Notes: generated from the sequence alone by a model not told the origin. A DNA stretch of 64,000 nucleotides from an uncultured Prevotellaceae bacterium (GCA_900317325.1 ONGE01000002.1:62001-126000), one strand, 5' to 3'. Positions 6,675 to 15,494 are shown, numbered from the stretch's first letter. Translations and numbers: made by a program.

Positions 6675-8786
6675 ATGCTATTGAATATGATTCACAGGAA
6701 ACTCAAACGATTGTTTTTAACAGCAGGTCTGGTATTCATGGCCATCATGGCACAAGGCCAAACGTGTGATCCCGGCGGCGAATGCGGCGGTGACGAGACG
6801 GCAGGAACCTACGACGTGCTGGCTCCCGTGGGCCAGTCATCGGTTGAAATGATTGAACTCGCCCCCCGACTGGAGACCCTTGACGGCAAGACCATCGCCC
6901 TGGTGGGTGGCTCGTTCATGGCGAGTGTTACCCACTATGAACTCAAGAGACTCATCCTGGAGTACTTCCCGACGGCTACCGTCTATGTACTGAGTGAAAT
7001 CGGTTCGGCTGGCCTGTTTCCCGGTCCGCGCGTCCGCAAGCCTCAAGTCGAGCGCTTCCAGCAACGGTTGCAGGAATATGGCGTGGATGCGGTTATCTCG
7101 GGTAATGGCGGATGCGGCATCTGCACTCCCAAGGAGACCGGCAACTGCATTGCCGCCGAGTATATCGGCATCCCGTCGGTGATGATTGCCGCCCCAGGAT
7201 TTGACACCCAGGCCAAGACTACCGCCTACAACAACGGTCTGCCCGTCCTGCGTGTCGCCGTCTATCCGGGTGCATTTGCTTCCCATACCGTGGAGGAACT
7301 CAAGGAAAACACCCGCGAAGTGCTTTGGCCCCAGATTCTCGACATGCTCACCGAGCCCATCACCCAGGAAGAGATTGAAGAGAACTCCCACCCCGAAGCC
7401 GCCGACCCCCAGGCACCGGTCTTCAGCGGCACCATCGACGAAATCAACGAGTTTTACAACGATATGATGTGGAGCGACGGTATGCCTATCGTGCCCCCTA
7501 CCATCGAGCGTGTCGAAGAATTCATGAAATTCACCGACTTGCGCTGGAACCGGACGATTGCCGTCCTTTCACCTTCCTATCGCCAGAGCATGGTGTGGCA
7601 TGTCGCCATCAACGGTGTCATGGCAGGCTGCAAACCGGAACACATGCCGTTGCTCATAGCCTTGACCAAGGCCATGACATCGGGCGAGTTCCGCCGCACG
7701 TTGGGCAGCACCCATGCCTGGGTCCCCTTCTGCTGGGCCAACGGTCCCGTGGCGCGTCAGTTGGGTCTTGATCATGGTCAAGGACAAATCAATGAACAGG
7801 CCAATGTGGCCATCGGGCGTTTCATGAATCTGGCGATGCTCAATTTAGCGGGCTATTACGTCAAGCAAGACCGCATGGGCACCTTCGGCTATCCCGTGTC
7901 GTGGTGTCTCGCCGAGGACGACGAGGCCTGCCTGCGCGTGGGCTGGAATCCCTATCATGTGCGCCAGGGCATAGGCCTCAACGAGAGCGCGATGACCGTG
8001 GCTTCGACCCTGTTGTGGGGCAACAACATGCCCCCCGCGACCACCGATGGCGAAAAGATCATGCAGTTGCTGGCGTGGGACATTACCGAGCGATGCCAGT
8101 TGGCGCTTGGCAGCGGCGTTCAGTTCACCCACCGCACCATCCTCATGACCGAGGAGGTAGCAGCCCTTCTCAAGGACAAGTATGGCACCATCGACAATCT
8201 CGAGGACCAACTTATCGCTACCGCCCGCCGTCCGTTGTATGAGCGCAGCTACGCCAACTACTATGCCAATCCCGGCAGTTCCATCAATCCTGACCACACC
8301 TCACTGGAGGAGTATATGGAACGCCTGAGCCAGGAGGAGAATGCTGAGATGACGCCGACTCCCGAGTGGTATGCCAGCGATGCCGAACAGATGCTGACCA
8401 TTCCCACGATGGTCAAGGGCGAAACCGCCTTCCTGGTTACCGGCGACCCCTCCCGCAACAAGATTCAGACCATGCCTGGCGGTGCCATGTCGACCGTCGC
8501 TGTTGAGTTGCCCGCGGCATGGGACGAACTGATGCAGGAGAAAGGCTACGAGCCCCTTCGCTCGTTCTATCTCGAGCCCATCGACGACGCGGGTATCGAT
8601 GTCGTCACGTCGGTCGAGGAACTAAACGTCGAGCCTGCTGCGCCTGAGGCCCGTGAGAGGAACAAAAAAGTGCGCTACTACAACCTGAACGGCCACGGGA
8701 GCAACAATCCCTTCGATGGCGTGAACATTGAAGTGACCACCGATAACAACACCCGCAGTGCCCGTAAGGTTCTGCGTGTAAACTGA
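6675..8786 (+). CDS. Secreted two-part protein with a UGSC-like N-terminal domain
   Basis: 703 residues. A signal peptide (ending about residue 29, AQGQT) exports it. The first domain (about 40-225) has a small alpha/beta fold with KTIALVGGSF and a cysteine signature GNGGCGICTPKE near residue 160, which I compare with the UGSC family motif (Sec/Cys-Gly-Ser-Cys); here it reads Cys-Gly-Ile-Cys. The second domain (about 255-640) begins MWSDGMPIVPPTIERVEEF, a segment I recall in proteins encoded beside UGSC genes. The tail (about 660-703) has the YYNLNG and NIEVTT strands common at the C-termini of secreted Bacteroidales proteins. The biochemical role is unknown. The stop codon overlaps the start of the next gene by one base. 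Confidence 0.55.
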   Translation: MLLNMIHRKLKRLFLTAGLVFMAIMAQGQTCDPGGECGGDETAGTYDVLAPVGQSSVEMIELAPRLETLDGKTIALVGGSFMASVTHYELKRLILEYFPTATVYVLSEIGSAGLFPGPRVRKPQVERFQQRLQEYGVDAVISGNGGCGICTPKETGNCIAAEYIGIPSVMIAAPGFDTQAKTTAYNNGLPVLRVAVYPGAFASHTVEELKENTREVLWPQILDMLTEPITQEEIEENSHPEAADPQAPVFSGTIDEINEFYNDMMWSDGMPIVPPTIERVEEFMKFTDLRWNRTIAVLSPSYRQSMVWHVAINGVMAGCKPEHMPLLIALTKAMTSGEFRRTLGSTHAWVPFCWANGPVARQLGLDHGQGQINEQANVAIGRFMNLAMLNLAGYYVKQDRMGTFGYPVSWCLAEDDEACLRVGWNPYHVRQGIGLNESAMTVASTLLWGNNMPPATTDGEKIMQLLAWDITERCQLALGSGVQFTHRTILMTEEVAALLKDKYGTIDNLEDQLIATARRPLYERSYANYYANPGSSINPDHTSLEEYMERLSQEENAEMTPTPEWYASDAEQMLTIPTMVKGETAFLVTGDPSRNKIQTMPGGAMSTVAVELPAAWDELMQEKGYEPLRSFYLEPIDDAGIDVVTSVEELNVEPAAPEARERNKKVRYYNLNGHGSNNPFDGVNIEVTTDNNTRSARKVLRVN

Positions 8787-9805
8787 TGTCAAGACAGATG
8801 AAGACTATCATGCAAGACAATCATCGGACTGCAGCAACGCTGCTCACGCTGCTGATGGCGCTGGTGCTCTCGTTCAGTGCCATGGCAAGCGGCAACATTC
8901 GCGGCGACGTGAACAACGACGGCAATGTGAACATCAGCGACGTGACTGCGTTGATCGACTATCTGATGAATGACACCGATTCCGGCCCCGCCCCGGCAGA
9001 AGCCGATTGCAACTACGATGGAAAAATCAACATCAGCGACGTGACTGCACTCATCGACTTTGTGATGAAAGATTTTTGGCCCGCCACATCCACGAGGACG
9101 TTTACAGTCAATGGCGTGAACTTTGTCATGGTGGCGGTCGAGGGCGGCACGTTCATGATGGGGGCCACTCCCGAGCAGGGAACCGATGCCAGCAGCAGGG
9201 AACGGCCTGTGCACCAGGTGACACTGTCTTCCTATTTCATCGGGCAGACCGAGGTCACCCAGGAACTGTGGATAGCGGTCATGGGCAACAACCCCAGCTA
9301 CTTCAGCGGGAGTCTGCTTCCCGTGGAAGGAGTCACTTGGGAGGACTGCCAGCAGTTTATCGCCTTGCTCAACGAGATGACAAACCAGGAGTTCCGGCTT
9401 CCCACCGAGGCCGAGTGGGAATTTGCCGCCCGAGGCGGGAACGCGAGCCAAGGCTATAAATACGCCGGCAGCAACGACATCTCATCGGTAGGCTGGTATT
9501 CCGGTAACGACTCATGGGAAACGCGCGGCACGGGTTACTACGGCACCCATCGCGTATCCACCCGTGAGCCCAACGAGTTGCAGATCCATGACATGAGTGG
9601 CAATGTGCACGAGTGGTGCCAGGACCGCTACGGGGACTATTCCAGCGGCGAGCAAGTGAATCCCGCTGGTCCCGCAACGGGTACGACACGCGTTTATCGT
9701 GGCGGCAACTGGTACTTTGACGACTGGTTCTGCCGTGTATCGTTCCGCAATGGCTTGTCGCCAACCAGCAGCAATTACGGTATCGGATTAAGATTGGCTC
9801 TATAA
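8786..9805 (+). CDS. Dockerin-FGE-like (sulfatase-modifying factor domain) secreted protein
   Basis: 339 residues, starting at the ATG that shares a base with the preceding TGA, so translation is probably coupled. After a signal peptide come two dockerin-type calcium loops (about residues 38-92), RGDVNNDGNVNISDVTALID and DCNYDGKINISDVTALID, then a formylglycine-generating-enzyme-like domain (about 105-339) with the hallmarks MVAVEGGTFMMGAT, PVHQVTLSSYFIGQTEVTQ, RLPTEAEWEFAARGG and MSGNVHEWCQD. Of the two catalytic cysteines of true FGE, one aligns with Phe (WYFDDWFC) and only the other is kept, so sulfatase activation is doubtful; many such domains act as binding or hypothetical redox modules. 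Confidence 0.85.
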   Translation: MSRQMKTIMQDNHRTAATLLTLLMALVLSFSAMASGNIRGDVNNDGNVNISDVTALIDYLMNDTDSGPAPAEADCNYDGKINISDVTALIDFVMKDFWPATSTRTFTVNGVNFVMVAVEGGTFMMGATPEQGTDASSRERPVHQVTLSSYFIGQTEVTQELWIAVMGNNPSYFSGSLLPVEGVTWEDCQQFIALLNEMTNQEFRLPTEAEWEFAARGGNASQGYKYAGSNDISSVGWYSGNDSWETRGTGYYGTHRVSTREPNELQIHDMSGNVHEWCQDRYGDYSSGEQVNPAGPATGTTRVYRGGNWYFDDWFCRVSFRNGLSPTSSNYGIGLRLAL

Positions 9806-9840
9806 AAGGTATTGATCGGGCCTATTACCACCTTTGACCA

Positions 9841-10692
9841 TCAGCCAAGGGAGTGATGATGGCGATGAGGCGACCCACCACGTGGTTGCAAGCTTTGGCG
9901 GTAAGCGCTAGGTGACTGGCCGAGGTGCTTGGAGCAGTATCGGCTGAAGTAACTCAACGAAGTGAAATTCATGTGTTCGGCTATCTGGGTGAGCGACAGA
10001 CGTTCGTCATCCAGATAGTCTTTCAGTATAGGTATAGTGTGGCGGTCGATGTAGGAAGTGACGCTGTGGCCCGTCACGCGCTTGACTGTAGCCGAGAGGT
10101 ACTTGGGCGAGACGTTCAGCCGCTCGGCATAGTAGCTGACGTCGCGCTCGGTGCGGCTGATGCCCGTAGCCAGCAGCGCCATCAACTGCTTTACGATATA
10201 GGCCGTGCGATCGGTTTGCATGTCGGTGACATCGCGCTGAGCATGAGCCTCAAAGATATCGTACATCATGGTCAAGCACAGGCTGCCCATCAGCTCGTCG
10301 TAAAACTGCAGGTGGCGATCCTCCATGCGGTCACGAAGGCGATGAAAATCGTCCAGCAGATGTCTTGCCTGCTCATCGGTCAGCGACATGACGGGATTCT
10401 GGTTCAGACTGATGCTGCCACCAATGCTGTAGTTGTTCGACGGCAACAGGTTTTGCAGGAACTTGTAGTCGGCTGCAAACCACTCGACCTGCAGGTCGGG
10501 ATGGGCGGCAAGGTTGCTGACGCGGTTGGGCACAGGTATTACCACCAGATCGTTCTTCATGATGTGGTAGCAATGCTCGTTGAACACAAAACTCCCCTCC
10601 CCTGCCGTGCACAGCAAGTGCATGCAGGTGTGACTCAACTGCGGGGCGTTCATCCCGTAAAAATCGTCGGAAAATCGGAAATCTATCTTCAT
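9841..10692 (-). CDS. AraC-family transcriptional regulator (module 1)
   Basis: 283 residues: an N-terminal cupin-like sensing domain (about 1-95, with AGEGSFVFNEHCYHIMKNDLVVIP), a helical linker, then a C-terminal AraC DNA-binding domain (about 175-270) with two helix-turn-helix units, AERLNVSPKYLSATVKRVTG and IAEHMNFTSLSYFSRYCSKH. It is divergent from the acetyltransferase-SDR-flavodoxin-aldo/keto reductase operon, which it most likely controls. Its own promoter has both consensus boxes and is so near that the transcript would begin at or within a base or two of the ATG. The ligand is unknown. Confidence 0.9.
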   Translation of the reverse strand: MKIDFRFSDDFYGMNAPQLSHTCMHLLCTAGEGSFVFNEHCYHIMKNDLVVIPVPNRVSNLAAHPDLQVEWFAADYKFLQNLLPSNNYSIGGSISLNQNPVMSLTDEQARHLLDDFHRLRDRMEDRHLQFYDELMGSLCLTMMYDIFEAHAQRDVTDMQTDRTAYIVKQLMALLATGISRTERDVSYYAERLNVSPKYLSATVKRVTGHSVTSYIDRHTIPILKDYLDDERLSLTQIAEHMNFTSLSYFSRYCSKHLGQSPSAYRQSLQPRGGSPHRHHHSLG

Positions 10693-10697
10693 GACCG

Positions 10698-10728
10698 CAA
10701 ATTTAAGCCATAAAAAACATGTATCAAA
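10698..10728 (-). promoter_or_regulatory. Promoter of the module 1 AraC gene
   Basis: On the minus strand a -33 TTTG (10725-10728) and a -7 TAAATTTG (10698-10705) are separated by 19 bases, matching the Bacteroidales consensus. The expected start point is around 10693, directly at the ATG (10692), which predicts a leaderless or nearly leaderless mRNA. Confidence 0.65.
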
Positions 10729-10793
10729 ACGATTTGTGCAAAAAGTGAAAACAGTGATGCTTTTTGTGAAACCTCCACACCATTAAACCATTG

Positions 10794-10801
10794 TAATTTT
10801 G
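10794..10801 (+). promoter_or_regulatory. -7 box of the module 1 redox operon
   Basis: TAATTTTG lies 38 bases before the acetyltransferase ATG. No TTTG stands 19-21 bases upstream, which fits a promoter that needs an activator; the divergent AraC protein is the obvious candidate (inference). Confidence 0.5.
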
Positions 10802-10838
10802 CAGTGTAATCAATAACAGCAACAAATAAAAGAAAAAA

Positions 10839-11366
10839 ATGGAAGCAATCACTGTTGACCCCCGCAAAACCACTCCTGAGGAAATGGAGCGCGGCATGCG
10901 TGATGTGAAACTCATTTTCACCATCAACCAAACTATGCCTTACACCGAGGAATATAACAATCTGGTGAAGGAACTGTTTGGTGATAACCTGGGCGACGGA
11001 GTCACGGTAATGCCACCTCTCAAGGGCGTGTGCTTCAACAGGGTGAAGATTGGCAATAATGTGATGATTATGCCCGACTGCCTGATGATGTCGCGAGGCG
11101 GTATCACCATTGACGATAATGCCATGATAGCAGCCAACGTGCAGCTTATCAGCAACAATCATGACTTGCACGACCGCCAGTTGCTTATCTGCAAGCCTGT
11201 GCACATCGGCAAGAACGCTTGGATTGGTGCAGGCGCCACCATTCTGCCTGGCGTAACCGTCGGCGAGAATGCAGTCGTGGCTGCCGGAGCTGTAGTGACC
11301 AAGGACGTCGCTCCCAACACCATCGTGGGCGGCAATCCCGCAAAATTCATCAAGAATATAGAGTAA
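10839..11366 (+). CDS. Hexapeptide-repeat acyl/acetyltransferase (module 1)
   Basis: 175 residues. A helical N-terminal part (about 1-50) is followed by a left-handed beta-helix of hexapeptide repeats: VKIGNNVMIMPD, ITIDDNAMIAAN, VHIGKNAWIGAGATILPGV and [17 protein letters not shown]. It resembles the maltose/galactoside O-acetyltransferase group, with the family's catalytic His probably in NNHDLHDR. Such enzymes form trimers and use acetyl-CoA; the acceptor is unknown. It is the first gene of a four-gene operon and has a counterpart at the head of module 2 (14908-15477). Confidence 0.85.
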   Translation: MEAITVDPRKTTPEEMERGMRDVKLIFTINQTMPYTEEYNNLVKELFGDNLGDGVTVMPPLKGVCFNRVKIGNNVMIMPDCLMMSRGGITIDDNAMIAANVQLISNNHDLHDRQLLICKPVHIGKNAWIGAGATILPGVTVGENAVVAAGAVVTKDVAPNTIVGGNPAKFIKNIE

Positions 11367-11372
11367 TCAGAT

Positions 11373-11380
11373 AAGGAGGA
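11373..11380 (+). promoter_or_regulatory. Unusually strong Shine-Dalgarno site for the SDR gene
   Basis: AAGGAGGA is complementary to the 16S rRNA tail, which is rare in this window. It touches the ATG at 11381 but lies six bases before the ATG at 11387, so the latter is the better start. Confidence 0.6.
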
Positions 11381-11386
11381 ATGACT

Positions 11387-12232
11387 ATGATTTTCGACAG
11401 AAACGAACAGAAAGCGGTAGTGGCACTGCTGGGTGCCGGAAGTATGGGAACCGCCATCGTGCGCCGCATTGGCGCAGGCAAGAAGATCCTGCTGGGCGAC
11501 ATCAGCGAGAAGGCTCTGGAGCGCGTGGGCGAGGACTTCGCCCGCTGCGGCTATGACGTGGAGACCCAACTGGTAAACGCCTTGCAAAAAGAAAGTGTGG
11601 AGGCCTTTGCCAAGCGTGCAGCAGAGCTCGGTCCCGTGATGTACTTCATCGACACGGCTGGCGCATCACCCAACCAAGCCAATCCCGAGCACATCGTCAA
11701 TCTCGACATGGTGGGCACAGGCTATGCCGTCGATGCTTTCGGCGAGGTGATGGCAGCAGGTGGCGCAGGACTTATCATCAGCAGTCAAGCCGCCTACATG
11801 TATCCTATCCCCAACGACATCGAGCTGCAGCTGGTCAACACGCCGACCGAGGGGCTGAAGGATGTGAAGTTCATCCAGGAGGTGGCCATGCAGAACAGCG
11901 GCTTGGCCTACATGATTGCCAAGCGCATGAACCACTTGCAGGCACAGCGTGCCGCCGCCACCAGCTGGCGTAAGCGCCGTGCCCGCATCAACACCATCTC
12001 GCCGGGTGTCATTGTCACACCGCTGGCCTACGACGAGTTCAACGCCAACGGCGAGGGTTACCAGCGCATGATAGATGCATCGGCTGCCCAACGCACGGGC
12101 ACGAGCGACGAGATAGCCGAGGCTGCGGCTTTCCTGCTCGGTGAGCACGCCAAGTTCATTACCGGTACCGACCTGCTCATCGACGGTGGTGTCATCGCAG
12201 CCATCCGCACAGGGGAATATCAATTAGGTTAA
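11387..12232 (+). CDS. Short-chain dehydrogenase/reductase
   Basis: 281 residues from the ATG at 11387, chosen because of the Shine-Dalgarno spacing. It has the Rossmann dinucleotide motif LLGAGSMGTAIVRRIGAG at the N-terminus, a catalytic YxxxK in AYMIAKRMN preceded by the Ser of SSQAAY, and the C-terminal SPGVIVTPL and ITGTDLLIDGGV segments that are typical of classical SDR enzymes. It should oxidise or reduce an alcohol/carbonyl with NAD(P)H. The substrate is unknown. Second gene in module 1; 20 bases follow the acetyltransferase stop. Confidence 0.9.
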   Translation: MIFDRNEQKAVVALLGAGSMGTAIVRRIGAGKKILLGDISEKALERVGEDFARCGYDVETQLVNALQKESVEAFAKRAAELGPVMYFIDTAGASPNQANPEHIVNLDMVGTGYAVDAFGEVMAAGGAGLIISSQAAYMYPIPNDIELQLVNTPTEGLKDVKFIQEVAMQNSGLAYMIAKRMNHLQAQRAAATSWRKRRARINTISPGVIVTPLAYDEFNANGEGYQRMIDASAAQRTGTSDEIAEAAAFLLGEHAKFITGTDLLIDGGVIAAIRTGEYQLG

Positions 12233-12243
12233 ATTATAAGAAT

Positions 12244-12843
12244 ATGAATTTCAAAAACATCATTTTGGCTGCACTGTCTTTGCTTATCCCAACGGCATGC
12301 AGCGGCCAGGCAAAACAAGAAAACAATATGGAAACAAACGGTAAAGCATTGGTAGTGTTCTTCTCGCATGCGGGAGACAATTACGCAGTAGGAAACATCG
12401 AAGTGGGTAACACCAAGATTGTCGCCGACTACATCAGCGAAATCACGGGAGCAGACCAGTTTGAGATTGTGACGCACAAGTATGACGGCATGGCTTACAC
12501 GCCGCTCATCAACCTTGCCCAGGAAGAGGCCAACAATGGCGAACTGCCCGAGTATGAGGGCGACGTGGACCTGAGTCAGTACGACACCGTCTTCATCGGC
12601 GGTCCGGTATGGTGGGGCACCTATCCCCAAGTGATGTTCACCTTCTTCAAGAAGCACGGCAACGACCTGCAGGGCAAGACGGTCATCCCCTTCACCACCC
12701 ACGAGGGCAGTGGCTTGGCCAATTGCGTGGAGGACGTGAAAGCGGCCTTCCCCGGTGCCAAGGTCACCAAAGGTTTCAGCATCTACGGCCATGAGGTGCG
12801 TATCGGCAAGGCAAAGGTAGAGAAGTGGCTGAAAGGGCTTTAA
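12244..12843 (+). CDS. Flavodoxin-family lipoprotein
   Basis: 199 residues. The N-terminus is a lipoprotein signal with the lipobox IPTACS, so the protein should be anchored in the envelope, which is unusual for a flavodoxin-like fold. The mature part starts ALVVFFSHAGDNYAVG, the FMN phosphate-binding loop of the flavodoxin_4 group, and includes YDTVFIGGPVWWGTYPQ and FTTHEGSGL, which bind the flavin ring. It probably carries electrons or reduces quinones or small carbonyls. Third gene of module 1, eleven bases after the SDR gene. Confidence 0.85.
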   Translation: MNFKNIILAALSLLIPTACSGQAKQENNMETNGKALVVFFSHAGDNYAVGNIEVGNTKIVADYISEITGADQFEIVTHKYDGMAYTPLINLAQEEANNGELPEYEGDVDLSQYDTVFIGGPVWWGTYPQVMFTFFKKHGNDLQGKTVIPFTTHEGSGLANCVEDVKAAFPGAKVTKGFSIYGHEVRIGKAKVEKWLKGL

Positions 12844-12878
12844 GAGTTAGGAGTTAGGAGTTAGAAATTAGGAGTTAG
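12844..12878 (+). repeat. Heptad array (NNNTTAG) x5
   Basis: Five consecutive 7-base units directly after a stop codon: gagTTAG, gagTTAG, gagTTAG, aaaTTAG, gagTTAG. It is one of three intergenic heptad arrays in the window with the same TTAG/CTAA core (others at 53462-53547 and 61621-61669). Function unknown. Confidence 0.8.
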
Positions 12879-12905
12879 TAACCATCATTAAAAGTAAAAA
12901 CTAAA

Positions 12906-13751
12906 ATGGAGTATATCAAGCTATATAACGGTGTTGAGATGCCGACCCTGGGCTACGGCGTGTTTCTGGTGAGTCCCGACGAGTGTGAACGCTGCGTGAG
13001 CGATGCATTGAGCGTGGGTTACAGGCTCATCGACACCGCACAGGCCTACCAGAACGAGGAGGGCGTGGGCAACGCATGGCGCAAGAGCGGCATCAAGCGC
13101 GAGGACCTGTTTCTCGTGACGAAAGTGTGGATTGCCAATGCTGGCGAAGAAAAAGCCGCCAAGAGCATCGACGAGAGCCTGCGCAAACTGCAAACCGAGT
13201 ACATCGACCTGCTGCTCATCCATCAAGCCTACGGCGACGTGTTCGGCTCGTGGCGGGCAATGGAGAAAGCCTACCGCGACGGCAAGGTGCGCGCCATCGG
13301 CGTGAGCAACTTCCAGGCTGGCCGCTTCTTCGACTTCGCCCACTATGTGGACGTGAAACCGATGGTCAACCAGCTGCAATGCAACGCGATGATACAGCAG
13401 ACGGGCATCGAGCCGATCCATGCCGAGTTCGGCACGCGCATGATGGCCTGGGGACCACTGGGCGGACAGGGCGTTGACGGCATCGTCAAGAGCGAGGAAC
13501 TGGCAGCCATCGGCTTGAAGTATGGCAAATCGGCTGCTCAAGTGGCCCTTCGCTGGCTCACCCAACGCGGCATCGTGGCCATTCCCAAATCGACCCACAA
13601 GGAGCGCATGGCGCAGAATTTCGCCATCTTCGAGTTCACGCTGACGGACGGCGAGATGGCACAGATTGCCACGCTGAACCAGCACGACACGGGTACCATC
13701 AACTTCGGCGACCCGCAGTTTGTGAAGTACCTGATCGAGAATTACGGATAA
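12906..13751 (+). CDS. Aldo/keto reductase
   Basis: 281 residues, a typical single TIM-barrel reductase. The catalytic tetrad is in place: Asp and Tyr in LIDTAQAYQNE, Lys in FLVTKVW and His in LLIHQAYGD. The C-terminal IPKSTHKERM segment binds the NADPH phosphate. It should reduce aldehydes or ketones in the cytoplasm. It is the last gene of module 1, separated from the flavodoxin gene by 62 bases that hold a heptad array. Together with the SDR and flavodoxin it suggests a response to reactive carbonyls or redox stress (inference). Confidence 0.92.
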   Translation: MEYIKLYNGVEMPTLGYGVFLVSPDECERCVSDALSVGYRLIDTAQAYQNEEGVGNAWRKSGIKREDLFLVTKVWIANAGEEKAAKSIDESLRKLQTEYIDLLLIHQAYGDVFGSWRAMEKAYRDGKVRAIGVSNFQAGRFFDFAHYVDVKPMVNQLQCNAMIQQTGIEPIHAEFGTRMMAWGPLGGQGVDGIVKSEELAAIGLKYGKSAAQVALRWLTQRGIVAIPKSTHKERMAQNFAIFEFTLTDGEMAQIATLNQHDTGTINFGDPQFVKYLIENYG

Positions 13752-13775
13752 ACTGAAGCCAGTGCTCGGGTGCTG

Positions 13776-13791
13776 CCGTTCAAACGGTTTT
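13776..13791 (+). terminator. Weak hairpin terminator after module 1
   Basis: A short stem CCGT/ACGG (13776-13779 / 13784-13787, 4-base loop) is followed by TTTTATTT. Weak stem, but placed correctly 25 bases after the aldo/keto reductase stop and before the converging AraC gene. Confidence 0.35.
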
Positions 13792-14683
13792 ATTTCCCGA
13801 TGTATTGGCTTGGTGTGAGGCCCGTCACTTTCTTGAACAGGCGGGTGAAATGGTGCGGATAATCAAAGCCCAGGAGGTGTGAGGTCTCGCTGACGTTGTA
13901 GCCGTGCATCAGCAGGTTCTTGGCCTGGTTGATGATGTAGGCGTGGATGTAGCCAATGGCTGTGCCTCCTGTCGCCTTGCGGATGATGTCGCCGAAGTAG
14001 CGGGGCGAATAGGCCAATTCCGAAGCACAATAGGTGACAGTGGGAAGTCCCTGCGACAGCTGGCGCCCCTCGTTGAAGTACTGTTGAAGCAAACGGTGAA
14101 AGCGTTTCAGCAGGTCGCTACCGCCTGAATCTTCCTGAGAGAGTTGGCGCTGGTAGATGCGATTACAGTATTCCAGCACCAGGCGCAGGTAAGCAATCAG
14201 GATGCTACGGAGCATGGGCGAGTCGTCATGTTCGGTCAGTTCCTGGCGCATCTGACTCAAGACAGTCGTGATGCTGAGCCACTCGTCAGGCTCCATCCGC
14301 AGGGAGTCGGCATAGAAATAGGAGAAAAACTGATACCGGTCCATGTGATGCTCCAGCTCTGAGCCATGCAGCAGTTCAGGTGACCACAGCAGCACCCACC
14401 CGCTTAACGTGATGCGCTCGCCGTTGTCCTCCAGTCCGCCCAGCTGTCCTGGAGCGACAGCAATAATCGAGGCATCGTTCACCTGCATGGTTTTCATGCC
14501 GTAAGACAGGCTCTTGGGAAACTGACGCTGAATGAAAAGCCCATAGACGCCGTAACTGTTCAGGCTATGGCGAAAAGGCGACACTTCGTCATAGTGGATG
14601 ATGCTCACCAGCGGATGCAGCACGGGCGCTTCCACAAAGCGGGCATAATCGTTGGGACTGTCAACCTTCAGGATCTTCTTCAT
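13790..14683 (-). CDS. AraC-family transcriptional regulator (module 2)
   Basis: 297 residues from the ATG at 14683 (MKKILKVDSPNDYARF), chosen because the frame upstream would overlap the -7 box at 14715-14722. An N-terminal sensing domain of about 180 residues is followed by the AraC DNA-binding domain, with SELAYSPRYFGDIIRKATGG and TSHLLGFDYPHHFTRLFKKV as the two helix-turn-helix units. It is divergent from the module 2 operon (14908-18150), which it probably controls. It resembles the module 1 regulator in role but not closely in sequence. Confidence 0.88.
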   Translation of the reverse strand: MKKILKVDSPNDYARFVEAPVLHPLVSIIHYDEVSPFRHSLNSYGVYGLFIQRQFPKSLSYGMKTMQVNDASIIAVAPGQLGGLEDNGERITLSGWVLLWSPELLHGSELEHHMDRYQFFSYFYADSLRMEPDEWLSITTVLSQMRQELTEHDDSPMLRSILIAYLRLVLEYCNRIYQRQLSQEDSGGSDLLKRFHRLLQQYFNEGRQLSQGLPTVTYCASELAYSPRYFGDIIRKATGGTAIGYIHAYIINQAKNLLMHGYNVSETSHLLGFDYPHHFTRLFKKVTGLTPSQYIGK

Positions 14684-14714
14684 CACAATCGCGCATAATT
14701 TGGGACTCGTGCTG

Positions 14715-14747
14715 CAAAGATATAAAAAACAAGACAAATAAGCCAAT
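14715..14747 (-). promoter_or_regulatory. Promoter of the module 2 AraC gene
   Basis: Minus-strand -7 TATCTTTG at 14715-14722 with a -33 ATTG (14744-14747) 21 bases upstream. The predicted leader is about 25-30 bases. Confidence 0.5.
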
Positions 14748-14839
14748 AATGGTATCAATTTTGGCGGATAACGTTCGTTTTCGGCGAAATTGGTATATAA
14801 TCCGCTAATATATGTAATACCGTAGTCAAATAGTTTGAT

Positions 14840-14847
14840 TAATTTTG
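14840..14847 (+). promoter_or_regulatory. -7 box of the module 2 redox operon
   Basis: TAATTTTG about 60 bases before the acetyltransferase ATG, again without a recognisable -33 box at 19-21 bases, as in module 1. This fits activation by the divergent AraC protein. Confidence 0.5.
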
Positions 14848-14907
14848 CAGTGCATTCAAGATGCGACGCTAAGGATTACAATCAACCATCGTAAAAAAAG
14901 AGTTTTT

Positions 14908-15477
14908 ATGACGATACAAGAGTTCAGGGACCACATGGCATCCGGCAAGCCTGTCGAGGGCGGTTCCGAGGTACACATGATGTTTCACAAGCTTTCGCAG
15001 GAAGCTTTGCAAATCACGGCCGAAATCAACGGCAAGTACCACACCCCCGAAGAACTGCACGACCTGCTCGAGAAACTCTGGGGACGTGAAGTGCCCCGTA
15101 GCGCCGGAATGTTCCCGCCGTTCCATACCGATTGCGGCAAGAATACCGTCATCGGCGAGCGTGTGTTCATCAACATGGGCTGCAAGTTCCAGGACCAGGG
15201 TGGCATCACCATCGACGAGGGAGCGCTCATCGGTCACAATGTTGTACTGGCGACACTCAACCACATGATTGACCCGAGCAAGCGCGCCGGAATGACCTAC
15301 GCACCCATCCACATCGGCAAGAACGTGTGGATCGGAGCCAATGCCACGGTACTTCCCGGGGTCACTATCGGCGATGGTGCCATTGTTGCCGCCGGTGCAG
15401 TGGTTACCAAAGACGTAGCGCCCAACACGGTGGTTGGCGGCATCCCTGCCAAAGTCATCAAGAAAATCGAAGTATAA
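14908..15477 (+). CDS. Hexapeptide-repeat acetyltransferase (module 2)
   Basis: 189 residues from the ATG at 14908 ([10 protein letters not shown]); a longer frame would begin inside the promoter region. It matches the maltose O-acetyltransferase type: an N-terminal helical segment (SGKPVEGG), [20 protein letters not shown], then hexapeptide coils [19 protein letters not shown] with the probable catalytic His, and [18 protein letters not shown]. It uses acetyl-CoA and acts as a trimer; the acceptor is unknown. First gene of module 2. Confidence 0.88.
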   Translation: MTIQEFRDHMASGKPVEGGSEVHMMFHKLSQEALQITAEINGKYHTPEELHDLLEKLWGREVPRSAGMFPPFHTDCGKNTVIGERVFINMGCKFQDQGGITIDEGALIGHNVVLATLNHMIDPSKRAGMTYAPIHIGKNVWIGANATVLPGVTIGDGAIVAAGAVVTKDVAPNTVVGGIPAKVIKKIEV

Positions 15478-15494
15478 CACTTAAACAATCATAT

